From assembly GCA_050008575.1 (NCBI GenBank), contig JBEKMJ010000007.1, positions 106,116 to 170,115 on the forward strand: DNA of 64,000 nucleotides, given 5' to 3'. A model generated the notes under the pieces. That model saw nothing but the letters and a program-made list of their open reading frames with translations. It made no database searches and was not told where the DNA came from. Positions 41,264 to 49,401 of the stretch are shown piece by piece. Every line of letters begins with the position of its first letter. Within the stretch, counting starts at the first letter, position 1. This stretch comes from Bog-159 sp050008575 (GTDB taxonomy: Bacteria; Acidobacteriota; Terriglobia; Bryobacterales; Bryobacteraceae). The translations under genes and the position numbers were made by a program.

Positions 41264-42048
41264 TGCGGCTGGCCGCGGCTTTGGTCCTGTGCGGCGTTTC
41301 CGTTTCCGGCGCGCGGGCGGTGGATCTGAAACCGGAAACGGTGCGGGCATTCGAGAGATACATTGGCGAGACCGAGAAGAATCTGGACCGGCGCCTGGCT
41401 GCCGCCGGCGGATTCCTATGGGTGGATGAAGAACCGCAGCGGCTGGCGCAAGTCCGGCAGGGGCAGGTGGCGATCGAGAATCGCAGCGCCGAAGGCACTA
41501 TCGCGGTTCCCGCCGGATTGATTCACGATTGGATCGGCGCGGTGTTCATTCCGCGAGTCACATTGGGCCAGACTCTGGCGCTGATCCAGGATTACGACCA
41601 CAACCAGGACAACTACAAGCCGGAAGTGCTGGCATCGCGCCTGGTCAGCCGCCACGGCAACGACTTCAAAGTGCACCTGCGGCTAATGAAAACGAAAGTC
41701 GTCACCGTGATCCTGGATACCGACTACGACGTGCGGTACTTTCCGCTGGGTGGCGGCCGTTGGCGGAGCCGCGCGTACAGCACGCGCATTGCGGAAGTCA
41801 AGGACGCGGGCAAGCCCGACGAGCGCACTCTGCCGCCCGGCCAGGACGATGGGTTTCTGTGGCGGCTATACTCCTACTGGAGATTCCAGGAGCGCGATGG
41901 CGGCGTATACGTGGAGTGTGAAGCGATCTCGCTGACGCGCGCCATACCGGTGGGACTCGGCTGGCTGATAGCGCCCATCATCACCACGCTGCCGCGTGAA
42001 TCGTTGGCGAATACCTTGCGCGAGACGCGCGTAGCTTTGCAGAAGTAG
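41263..42048 (+). CDS. exported hypothetical protein (START/SRPBCC-like)
   Basis: A 261-residue protein with signal peptide (MRLAAALVLCGVSVSGARAV). The mature part, with 'IHDWIGAVFIPRVTLGQTLA' and 'YDHNQDNYKPEVLASRLVSR', looks like a SRPBCC/START-type alpha/beta domain that holds a hydrophobic ligand; 'GGVYVECEAISLTRAIPVGL' near the C-terminus is typical. Conserved in acidobacteria as far as I recognise, but without an assigned role. It is translationally coupled to the MscS-like channel gene. Confidence 0.8.
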   Translation: MRLAAALVLCGVSVSGARAVDLKPETVRAFERYIGETEKNLDRRLAAAGGFLWVDEEPQRLAQVRQGQVAIENRSAEGTIAVPAGLIHDWIGAVFIPRVTLGQTLALIQDYDHNQDNYKPEVLASRLVSRHGNDFKVHLRLMKTKVVTVILDTDYDVRYFPLGGGRWRSRAYSTRIAEVKDAGKPDERTLPPGQDDGFLWRLYSYWRFQERDGGVYVECEAISLTRAIPVGLGWLIAPIITTLPRESLANTLRETRVALQK

Positions 42049-42059
42049 GATCCGGCGAT

Positions 42060-42971
42060 ATGAAGCATTTACGAGCTTGTGGGGCGGCCAATTGTGGCCG
42101 CAGCCGCCTTTTAGGCGGCCATGTAGCGCTCGCGCTACTTCTTTCCCTGGGCTGTTCTCGTACCCGGCCGCTGACCGTTGGCTCGAAGAACTTTACCGAG
42201 CAGATCGTCCTGGGCGAGATCGTCGCCCAGCAACTGGAGCGCCGCCTGGGCCAGAAGGTCGACCGCAAGCTGGACCTGGGCGGCACGCTGCTGGCCCAGC
42301 AGGCGCTGCGCTCGGGCGAGATCGATATGTATCCCGAATACACGGGGACGGCGCTCACGGCGGTGCTGAAACTTCCGCCGTCGTCCGATCCGGCGGCCGT
42401 CCTGGAACGGGTGCGCGCCGAATATCGCAAGCGCTGGCGCCTGGAGTGGCTCGATCCGCTGGGCTTCGACAACACGTTTGCCATGGTGGTACGCGGGCCC
42501 GACGCGCGCTCCCAGGGAATCGAAACCCTTACGGACGCCGCCCGCCGTAAACAAGGCTGGAACCTGGGCGTGGGTTATGAGTTCCTGCAACGTCCCGACG
42601 GGCTGGCCGGGCTCCTCGAAACTTACCACCTGCCGCTCGGAAGCGCACCCAAGAGCATGGATCTCGGCCTGCTCTACAGCGCGCTCGAACAGAAGCAGGT
42701 GGATATGGCCGCCGCCAGCGCCACCGACGGCATGTTATCCGTGCTGGATGTGAAGGTGCTGCGCGACGACCGGCATTATTTTCCGCCCTATCAGGCAGCC
42801 GTGATCGTGCGCGCCGAAAGTCTCGCCGCGCATCCGGGGCTGCGCGCCGCGCTCGACCAACTCGCGGGCAAACTGTCCGCCGCCGCGATGCGCGATCTGA
42901 ATCATCAGGTGGACGGCAAGCACCGGCCGATCGCCGAAGTAGCCCGCGAGTGGCTCGCCACTGTTCCGTGA
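42060..42971 (+). CDS. OpuAC/ProX-type substrate-binding lipoprotein (orphan)
   Basis: A 303-residue glycine betaine/osmoprotectant-binding-like protein. The lipobox is 'LLLSLGC' with SRTRP following, so it should be a lipoprotein. The binding domain starts 'LTVGSKNFTEQIVLGEIVAQ' and contains 'DMYPEYTGTAL' and 'LDPLGFDNTFAMVV', all typical of OpuAC. No permease or ATPase genes are adjacent. The N-terminal residues 6-22 (RACGAANCGRSRLLGGH) are encoded by a palindromic element, giving an unusually long signal peptide. Confidence 0.9.
   Translation: MKHLRACGAANCGRSRLLGGHVALALLLSLGCSRTRPLTVGSKNFTEQIVLGEIVAQQLERRLGQKVDRKLDLGGTLLAQQALRSGEIDMYPEYTGTALTAVLKLPPSSDPAAVLERVRAEYRKRWRLEWLDPLGFDNTFAMVVRGPDARSQGIETLTDAARRKQGWNLGVGYEFLQRPDGLAGLLETYHLPLGSAPKSMDLGLLYSALEQKQVDMAAASATDGMLSVLDVKVLRDDRHYFPPYQAAVIVRAESLAAHPGLRAALDQLAGKLSAAAMRDLNHQVDGKHRPIAEVAREWLATVP
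42079..42138. repeat. palindromic element inside the signal-peptide coding region (locus 12)
   Basis: GTGGGGCGGCCAATTGTGGC, CGCAGCCGCCTTTTAGGCGG and a TAGCGC/GCGCTA hairpin. Same core as in the MITE-like copies (GGCCAATTTTGGCC). It is translated in frame within the OpuAC-like gene. Confidence 0.8.
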
Positions 42972-43047
42972 GGAACGTCACAGTGCGTGAGCCGTAGCTC
43001 GCCGCCAACGCGTGCGCATTCACTACACTCAGTGAAAGGAGGTGCGA

Positions 43048-43605
43048 ATGTTCCGTCATGTATGCCGGTTGGTTCTGGCGGGATTGCTAATCGTGGCCGC
43101 CGGATTCGCCGCGAAAAAGGATCACAACGATGCGTTCGTGACCGGCGATCCGGCCGAAAGCCGTATCGCACACGAGGTGCGCCATCAACTGGTCATGCTC
43201 CCCTACTATGGCGTCTTTGACGATCTGGCATTTAAGGTGGAGGGCGGCGCCGTGACGCTGATGGGCGCGGTGACGCGGCCGGTTTTGAAATCGGACGCGG
43301 AAAATGCGGTGAAACGGATTGAGGGCGTTACCGAGGTGATTAACGAAATCAAGCTGCTGCCGCCCTCCCCGATGGACGAACACATCCGCCGCGCGGCGTA
43401 TCGCGCCATCTACGGCGACCCGGCCTTATCCGCGCGATATGGGTTCCGCGCGGTGCCTTCCATTCACATCATCGTGGACAACGGCCGCGTCAACCTGGAA
43501 GGCGTAGTGGCCAACGAGATGGACAAGAACCTGTGCAATCTTCGCGCTAACGGCGTGCCGAACGTTTTTTCGGTGACGAACGACTTGCGCGTGGAAGGCC
43601 AGTAG
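43048..43605 (+). CDS. BON-domain protein, exported
   Basis: A 185-residue protein with signal peptide (MFRHVCRLVLAGLLIVAAGF) and strong Shine-Dalgarno AAAGGAGG (43037-43044). Two BON domains: residues ~40-100 ('HEVRHQLVMLPYYGVFDDLA ... VINEIKLL') and ~110-180 ('HIRRAAYRAIYGDPALSARY ... VFSVTNDL'). Such proteins bind membrane phospholipid surfaces or the outer membrane and protect against envelope stress (OsmY-like). The 3' end overlaps the convergent HxlR gene by 59 bp. Confidence 0.92.
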   Translation: MFRHVCRLVLAGLLIVAAGFAAKKDHNDAFVTGDPAESRIAHEVRHQLVMLPYYGVFDDLAFKVEGGAVTLMGAVTRPVLKSDAENAVKRIEGVTEVINEIKLLPPSPMDEHIRRAAYRAIYGDPALSARYGFRAVPSIHIIVDNGRVNLEGVVANEMDKNLCNLRANGVPNVFSVTNDLRVEGQ

Positions 43606-43930
43606 CGGTGGATTGGGCCCAATCGTCGGCCCATTGGTGCAGTGGCAACAGCGCTGCGAGCAATCGCGCGCCCGGCGCCGTCAGCCGGTAATCCGCGCGT
43701 TCATCCCGCTCCACAATGCGGGCGCGCGCGAGATCGCGCAAGCGCTGGCTGAGCACGCTGGGCGACATCCGCCCGCAGCGCTCCTGCAAGGCGCGAAAGC
43801 CCAGGCTCTCGCCGCGCAGCTCCCATAAGATGCGCAGGATCCAGCGCCGCCCCAACAGGTCGAGCAGCGCCATAATGGGGCGGCCCGTGCGGGAGCCGCG
43901 AACCTCCCGGCCAGGCAACGGTGTTTGCAT
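43547..43930 (-). CDS. HxlR-family winged-helix transcriptional regulator
   Basis: A 127-residue regulator: 'IMALLDLLGRRWILRILWEL' is the HxlR signature, followed by 'GFRALQERCGRMSPSVLSQR' recognition helix and 'RADYRLTAPGARLLAALLPL' wing. Divergent from the carboxymuconolactone decarboxylase-like gene 85 bp away, it probably controls it. The gene's C-terminus is read over the end of the BON gene. Confidence 0.93.
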   Translation of the reverse strand: MQTPLPGREVRGSRTGRPIMALLDLLGRRWILRILWELRGESLGFRALQERCGRMSPSVLSQRLRDLARARIVERDERADYRLTAPGARLLAALLPLHQWADDWAQSTATGLPRASRSSPKKRSARR

Positions 43931-43949
43931 GTTTCACGGCCTTTCGCTT

Positions 43950-43998
43950 GCGCTTCGATTTTAGAAGCGCTATGCTAAATGCTTCGCATTTCGTAGCA
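43950..43998. promoter_or_regulatory. inverted repeats between hxlR-like and CMD genes, likely operator
   Basis: GCGCTTC-N7-GAAGCGC (43950-43970) is a perfect 7-bp inverted repeat; a second set, TGCTAAATGC-TTC-GCATTT (43973-43991) with TAGCA at 43994-43998, follows. Both lie in the 85-bp divergent gap, where HxlR regulators usually bind. Confidence 0.55.
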
Positions 43999-44015
43999 AG
44001 GAGACAGTATATCCC

Positions 44016-44588
44016 ATGTCCACGCCCCGCATCGCGCCCCTGGAGCCGCCTTACGATCCGGACATCGCCGAGTCCCTGGCCAAATGGATGCCGCCGGGGT
44101 CCAAAATCGAGCCGCTGAAGCTGTTTCGCACGCTGGTGCGCAGTCCCGAGATCTCTTCCCGCCTGCGCGCCCTAGGCGCCGGGATCCTCGGCCCCGGCAG
44201 CCTGATCGCTCCCCGCGACCGTGAAATCCTGATCGACCGCACCGCCGCGCTGTGCGGCTGCGAGTACGAGTGGGGAGTGCATGCGGCCGCGTTTGGCGAA
44301 GCGGTGGGACTCACGCCGGAAGCGCTGCGCGCCACCGCCGCCGCCAACGACCCCGTTTGGAGCGAGCGCGATGCGCTGCTGGTTCGTCTGGCCGATGAAC
44401 TGCACCACACCGCGCACGTTTCCGACGAACTATGGGCCGCGCTATCGGCGCATTGGGACACTCCGCAACTGATCGAATTGCTGATCGTCCCCGGCGCGTA
44501 TCACGTGATCGCCTACGTGGCCAATGGCGCGCAGGTGGCGCTCGAAGATTGGGCCGCGAGATTTCCGGGTACGCCAGGAGCGGGCTGA
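44016..44588 (+). CDS. carboxymuconolactone decarboxylase (CMD/AhpD-like) family protein
   Basis: A 190-residue all-helical protein. The CMD core lies at residues ~60-110: 'REILIDRTAALCGCEYEWGVHAAAF', with Cys-Gly-Cys...His at the proposed redox/active site. It is typical of the 'carboxymuconolactone decarboxylase family' annotated next to HxlR/TetR regulators, often peroxidase-like (AhpD) or of unknown specificity. A good start is ATG 44016 after AAGGAGAC (43998-44005). Confidence 0.9.
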   Translation: MSTPRIAPLEPPYDPDIAESLAKWMPPGSKIEPLKLFRTLVRSPEISSRLRALGAGILGPGSLIAPRDREILIDRTAALCGCEYEWGVHAAAFGEAVGLTPEALRATAAANDPVWSERDALLVRLADELHHTAHVSDELWAALSAHWDTPQLIELLIVPGAYHVIAYVANGAQVALEDWAARFPGTPGAG

Positions 44589-44631
44589 GAGCCGTGCAGC
44601 ATTGGCCGCCCTCCATAGTGATGAAAACCAA

Positions 44632-44800
44632 GTGGAGGGCGGGCAATTCTGCCCGCAGCCGGCTTTCAGCCGGCTAGGCGCGGGGCTAAAGCCCCGCGCG
44701 GGATAAATCCCGCCCCCCCAAGAACGCTTGCCCCAAAAGGCCAATCTCCAGACCCGGCTTTCAGCCGGCTTCAAGCGGCGCATGGCGCCGCCCCACTGGG
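44632..44800. repeat. modular palindromic intergenic element (locus 13)
   Basis: Modules: GGGCGGGCAATTCTGCCCGC, GCCGGCTTTCAGCCGGC, GCGGGGCTAAAGCCCCGC, GCGGGATAAATCCCGC, again CCGGCTTTCAGCCGG, then GGCGCATGGCGCCGCCCCAC. It fills the gap between the CMD-like and PLP-enzyme genes. Confidence 0.85.
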
Positions 44801-44807
44801 GCCGATC

Positions 44808-46055
44808 TCACTTCACGCGTTCGAGCGCCTGTTCGAAGTCCGCCAGCACATCGCGCCAGTCTTCGATCCCCACCGAAACGCGCACCAGCCCGTCGCCAAT
44901 GCCCGCTTCGTCGAGCTCCTGCGCCGACATGCCGGAATGCGTGGTGGATTTCGGATGGCACACCAGCGTTTCCACGCCGCCGAGGGAAACGGCATTGTGG
45001 CCGATCTTCAGACTGCGCAGAAAATCGAAAGCCGCGGCACGGCCCTCGAAATCCAGCGAGAAGATCCCGCCCGGATAAGCGCACTGCTCCTCGAAAATCC
45101 GGCGCTGTTCCGCATCTTCAAACAACGAAGGATAGAGCACCCGTTTGATCTTGGGGTGGCCGTGCAGAGCTTCGGCCAGCCGCTGCGCGTTCTTGCTTTG
45201 CCGGTTCATGCGCAGCGCCACGCTGGACAGACGGCCCTCCAGCATCCAGCATTCGTCCGGCTGCAGGATATTGCCGAACATACTCCGCCTCGTCAGAATC
45301 TTCCGCATCAGGCGCGGGTCGGCCGAGAGCGCCACGCCCGCCACCATGTCGCTCATGCCGGAAAGGTACTTGGTTCCCGAGTAGAGCGCCAGGTCGGCGC
45401 CCAGCATCAACGGGTGCTGGAAGGTGGGGCCCAGAAAAGTATTGTCCACCATCACGATGGGCCGGTCCGGATGATTCCTGGCAGCCTCCGACGCGCGCCG
45501 GATGTCGGTCATCACCATGGTGGGATTGGCGGGCGTCTCCAGGCACACGACGCTCAGGTTGCGGGCCGAGCGAATGGCGCGCCCGATGGCTTCGGTATCG
45601 CCGCCCGGCACCGGTATGCCTTGCACGCCGAAAGGTTCCAGAAAGCTGTGGATCAGGCCGGTGGTGCCGCCGTAAAGCGGCGTGGTGTACACCAGTGTGG
45701 TGCCCGGCCGGGCCACCGCGAGGAAGGCGGTCATGATCGCCGCCATCCCCGAATTGAACACTCCCGCGGCCTGCGCGCCCGGCTCCAGCGCGACGATCCG
45801 GTCTTCCAGAATCTCCGCATTCGGATGGGAGAAGCGCGAATAGATCAGGTCCGCGCGCTCGCCGTCTTCGGCCTGCACACGGCCGGCCAGCACGGAAAAT
45901 GCGTGTTCCGCCTCCTCCGGACTGGGAAATACATAAGTTGAACTCCGAAATACGGCGGGCCGCGCGGATCCGAATGAGAGGTGCGGATCGAAACCGGCCG
46001 TCAGCACAGCGGTGCGCGGACGCACCGCCGCATGCGTACCGTCAGGGTTTGCCAT
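44808..46055 (-). CDS. Cys/Met-metabolism PLP-dependent enzyme (cystathionine gamma-synthase/methionine gamma-lyase family)
   Basis: A 415-residue fold-type I enzyme. 'YSRFSHPNAEILEDRIVALE' is the N-terminal signature, 'NSGMAAIMTAFLAVARPG' the cofactor-phosphate region, 'ETPANPTMVMTDI' and 'VDNTFLGPTFQHPL' the Asp-PLP region, and 'YSGTKYLSGMSDMVAG' contains the Schiff-base lysine. The subfamily (gamma-synthase vs lyase) cannot be told from residues alone. Start at 46053-46055. It stands alone among small genes. Confidence 0.93.
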   Translation of the reverse strand: MANPDGTHAAVRPRTAVLTAGFDPHLSFGSARPAVFRSSTYVFPSPEEAEHAFSVLAGRVQAEDGERADLIYSRFSHPNAEILEDRIVALEPGAQAAGVFNSGMAAIMTAFLAVARPGTTLVYTTPLYGGTTGLIHSFLEPFGVQGIPVPGGDTEAIGRAIRSARNLSVVCLETPANPTMVMTDIRRASEAARNHPDRPIVMVDNTFLGPTFQHPLMLGADLALYSGTKYLSGMSDMVAGVALSADPRLMRKILTRRSMFGNILQPDECWMLEGRLSSVALRMNRQSKNAQRLAEALHGHPKIKRVLYPSLFEDAEQRRIFEEQCAYPGGIFSLDFEGRAAAFDFLRSLKIGHNAVSLGGVETLVCHPKSTTHSGMSAQELDEAGIGDGLVRVSVGIEDWRDVLADFEQALERVK

Positions 46056-46161
46056 TAATCGCTCCTATCCAAAGTGTACCGCCGCACGCCGGCGCCAAAT
46101 GTTTAACAACAGCCCGGCGCGGGCGCCTATTTTATGCATTAAAATAAGAGCGGACCTTGTT

Positions 46162-46539
46162 ATGGACACTGAAGTCGGCTTGCCCTTGCCGAACCTGTTC
46201 CGGCCGCACCCCAATCTGGGCGATGCCGTGAACCACAACTTCATCGCGTCCGAAGTCGAGGGCGGCGTCTTCCTCGACCGCTTGCCGGAAGGCACGGTCC
46301 TGCACGTCGAAACTCAGAATCGCGAGTACACGCTGGTGAATCGCGGCAACGGGCAGGCGCTGATTTCCGGGCATCCAACGTTTTGCCCCGAGCCGGTGCT
46401 GGTGCATATCGAAGGGTCCAACTGGGGCGGTTCGATGCTGAAGGCGGCGTTTATCGGACGCGGCATGCACCTGGAGTTTCGCCATCCGGAACACCGCACC
46501 ATTATGACGTCGTGCATCGTGGATGTGCGGGCGGCTTAG
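46162..46539 (+). CDS. conserved hypothetical protein, beta-rich
   Basis: A 125-residue protein (MDTEVGLPLPNLFRPHPNLG...) with alternating polar/hydrophobic beta-strand pattern and several Gly-Asn-Gly turns ('NRGNGQALISGHP', 'SNWGGSMLKAAFIGRG'). No transmembrane or catalytic pattern. It looks like a small beta-barrel or jelly-roll protein; not assigned to a family. It ends 4 bp inside the convergent EthD-like gene. Confidence 0.7.
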   Translation: MDTEVGLPLPNLFRPHPNLGDAVNHNFIASEVEGGVFLDRLPEGTVLHVETQNREYTLVNRGNGQALISGHPTFCPEPVLVHIEGSNWGGSMLKAAFIGRGMHLEFRHPEHRTIMTSCIVDVRAA

Positions 46540-46847
46540 GCGCTTTGGCTGATCTGCATCTGAAATTCAATATCCGTATAGTTCGGGATATCCCGCATGA
46601 TCTCCGGCCCGTGGGTTCCCAGCGCCTGTTGGAACTCTTCCAGCGCGCTGAAATAGAGCCGGCCGATACACACGAACGGCGGCGCGGAGCCGGGAGCGCC
46701 GCCGGCCAAGCCCCGGTCGATCTCGTAACGAAGCATGCCCGATCCCTTTAGCCGGTCCATAACCATGGGCATGTGCTTCTTCGCGTAGTAGTCGTGATCG
46801 AAATTCTTGCCGGGAGCGTGGGCGTAGAAAACCGAGATGCACACCAT
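46536..46847 (-). CDS. EthD-family reductase-like protein
   Basis: A 103-residue dimeric alpha/beta-barrel-like protein. Start at ATG 46847 ('MVCISVFYAHAPGKNFDHDY') agrees with the EthD family consensus; ATG 46856 adds three residues. 'FDHDYYAKKHMPMVMDRL' and the C-terminal 'EIMRDIPNYTDIEFQMQISQ' are the characteristic elements. EthD proteins participate in ether degradation or unknown oxidative steps. Convergent with the preceding gene. Confidence 0.9.
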   Translation of the reverse strand: MVCISVFYAHAPGKNFDHDYYAKKHMPMVMDRLKGSGMLRYEIDRGLAGGAPGSAPPFVCIGRLYFSALEEFQQALGTHGPEIMRDIPNYTDIEFQMQISQSA

Positions 46848-46918
46848 GCATCGCATAGTAACAAACCGCGGAGCCGGCGCGCCGATTCACTCGCCCCGCG
46901 GCGCTAGACTGAAAGCCT

Positions 46919-49381
46919 ATGGAACTGCTCGATGCATTCTTCCGGGATGTTCGTTACGGATCGCGTTCGTTGCGCAAGACTCCTGGATTTGCGGCGGCCG
47001 CGATCCTGAGCCTGGCCCTCGGCATCGGAGCAAACACGGCGATTTTCAGTGTGCTCGAAGGCGTCGTGCTGGATCCGTTGCCTTATCCTCACCCGGACCG
47101 GCTCGTGGTCCTGGCGGTCTTTAACCGGAAACTCAAGTACGCGACCTATCTTTCGTATCCCGACTTCCTCGATTGGCAGCGCAGCGCCCATTCATTCGAG
47201 CAAATTGCGGCGTTTAGGCCGAAGGGTTTCGATCTGTCCAGCCCCGGGTTGCCGGAGCACGTTGACGGCACGGAAGTCTCGTCGAGCTTTTTGAGCGCTC
47301 TGGGAGTGAGGCCGTTGCTGGGCCGCGATTTCACGCCGGATGAAGAACGGACCGGGGGCGCGCCGGTCCTCATCGGTTATCATTTGTGGCAGGAGCGTTT
47401 TGCGGGCAGCCCCGCAGCCCTCGGCCGGGCGATAACATTGAACGGCGCCGACTGCACGATTGTCGGTGTGCTGCAGCCCGGCTTTCATTTCGAAGACCGG
47501 CCGGTGGATGTCTACGCGCTTCTCGGACGCGGGGAGAATCCGGCATTCCTCAGGGATCGTACCATCCACGACATCCTGTGCATTGCCCGGCTTCGGCCTG
47601 GAGTGAGCGTAAGCCAGGCGCGGGCGGAGATGAATATCTTGCAGGAGCGCATCGATCGGCTCAATCCCTCTACCGAGCGCGGCTTGGCAGGGCATGTTGA
47701 GCCGTTGCGGCAACTCCTGGTCGGCGATGTCGGCGGGACTCTCATGTTGCTGCTGGGAGCGGCGGGCCTGGTTTTGCTGATCGCGTGCGCGAACGTGGCC
47801 AATCTCTTGGTCGCGCGCTCCGCCGCGCGCACGAAGGAGTTTGCCGTTCGGTTGGCCGTTGGGGCGAGCCGCATGCGAATTGGCCGGCAACTAATAGTCG
47901 AGAGCGTGATGCTCTCGCTGGTGGGCGGCGCTCTTGGACTGGCGGTAGCGCGATGGGCGGTGCGCGCGGTGCTCCTGGCGACGCCTGGAGTCTTGCCGCG
48001 TGCCGGGAACATTGCCTTGAACGTTCCGGTCCTTTTGTTCGCGTTTGGCGTTTCGATAACCGTTGGTATCGTCTTTGGCGTCTGGCCCGCGCTAAAGAGT
48101 TCAAAGACCGACGTACAATCGGGGCTCAAGGAAGGCGGCCGCGGCTCGACTGGCGGCGCTCATGGCACGCAACCAGTTCTGGTCGTTGTCCAGATCGCGC
48201 TGGCCCTAGTCCTGCTGGCCGGCGCCACCCTGCTCCTTCGCACGATTCACAATCTGTGGTCGGTGAATCCCGGTTTCGATCCGCGGCACGTGATTACTTT
48301 TCAGGTCGGACTTTCGCCCGCCGTGGCCAACACGCCATCCAAGGCGCGGGTTGCGTACCAGCAGTTGACGGAGCGCATCCGCCGTATTCCCGGCGTGGAG
48401 GCGGCGGATATCACGGCTTTAGTGCCAATGGGCAAAGCGTTTAACGAAGGTCCGTTCTGGGTGGGCCCGCAACAGCCCGCATCCATGGCCGAGATTCCCC
48501 GCGCGATCTATTATCCGTCTGGTCCGGATTACTTGCGCACGATGAGCATATCGCTTCTGGAGGGCCGCTTCATCACCCGGGCCGACGACGTGAATTCGCA
48601 GTTGGTGGTTGCAGTCGATAGCCTGCTGGCGCGCACCTATTTCCCCGGTGGGGACGCGGTGGGCAAGAGCATCACCATTCCGCATTGGGGCGCCGCACGG
48701 AATGTCGCCGCTCGCATCGTGGGCGTGGTGGGTCACGTGGAGCATTATGGCCTCGACGGCTCGATGGGTGAGAAACCGCAGATCTACTACTGCTTTTATC
48801 AACTCCCGGATGATGCGCTGCCGGTGTTTCGGGCGGAAGTCGCGCTGGCAGTGCGTACCCGTCTCGACGCCGGGATTGCCATGCAGGCCGTCAGAAGGGT
48901 AGTTTACGAAGCAAGTAGCGACCAGCCCGTATATCACGTCCACACGATGGACCAGCTGGTTTCGGGGTCGATGGGACGGCAGCGCCTTGCCATGCTTCTT
49001 CTGGTTTCGTTTGCTCTGCTGGCGCTGTTGCTCGCATTTGTCGGGACCTTCGGCGTGATTTCCTGTTCGACCGCCCAGCGTGAGCACGAGATTGGGATTC
49101 GCATAGCGCTGGGCGCGGCGCGGCGGGACGTTCTGCAAATGGTGATTGGACTGGGTCTGCGACTCGCTCTGAGTGGTATCGCGGCCGGCGCGATGGCCGC
49201 GCTGATTCTGACCAGGGTGTTGTCCAGCTTCTCGCGCCTGTTGTTTGGAGTTCGGGTGAGCGATCCGGCCACGTTCTTGGGCGTTGCGTTTGTGTTGCTC
49301 GCCATAGCACTTTTGGCCTGCTACATTCCAGCAAGCCGCGCGTCACAGGTTGACCCCATGATCGCACTGCGGCATGAGTAG
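46919..49381 (+). CDS. ADOP-type ABC transporter permease (second copy)
   Basis: An 820-residue protein with the same two-unit MacB/FtsX layout as the gene at 23.6 kb, but without the soluble N-terminal extension: it starts 'MELLDAFFRDVRYGSRSLRK' and has 'LALGIGANTAIFSVLEGVVL', 'LLIACANVANLLVARSAART' and ends 'RASQVDPMIALRHE'. ATG 46919 is good. No ATPase or regulator is adjacent. Functional details unknown, as for the first copy. Confidence 0.93.
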   Translation: MELLDAFFRDVRYGSRSLRKTPGFAAAAILSLALGIGANTAIFSVLEGVVLDPLPYPHPDRLVVLAVFNRKLKYATYLSYPDFLDWQRSAHSFEQIAAFRPKGFDLSSPGLPEHVDGTEVSSSFLSALGVRPLLGRDFTPDEERTGGAPVLIGYHLWQERFAGSPAALGRAITLNGADCTIVGVLQPGFHFEDRPVDVYALLGRGENPAFLRDRTIHDILCIARLRPGVSVSQARAEMNILQERIDRLNPSTERGLAGHVEPLRQLLVGDVGGTLMLLLGAAGLVLLIACANVANLLVARSAARTKEFAVRLAVGASRMRIGRQLIVESVMLSLVGGALGLAVARWAVRAVLLATPGVLPRAGNIALNVPVLLFAFGVSITVGIVFGVWPALKSSKTDVQSGLKEGGRGSTGGAHGTQPVLVVVQIALALVLLAGATLLLRTIHNLWSVNPGFDPRHVITFQVGLSPAVANTPSKARVAYQQLTERIRRIPGVEAADITALVPMGKAFNEGPFWVGPQQPASMAEIPRAIYYPSGPDYLRTMSISLLEGRFITRADDVNSQLVVAVDSLLARTYFPGGDAVGKSITIPHWGAARNVAARIVGVVGHVEHYGLDGSMGEKPQIYYCFYQLPDDALPVFRAEVALAVRTRLDAGIAMQAVRRVVYEASSDQPVYHVHTMDQLVSGSMGRQRLAMLLLVSFALLALLLAFVGTFGVISCSTAQREHEIGIRIALGAARRDVLQMVIGLGLRLALSGIAAGAMAALILTRVLSSFSRLLFGVRVSDPATFLGVAFVLLAIALLACYIPASRASQVDPMIALRHE

Positions 49382-49401
49382 GCTAAACTAAGGCTAAACT
49401 A

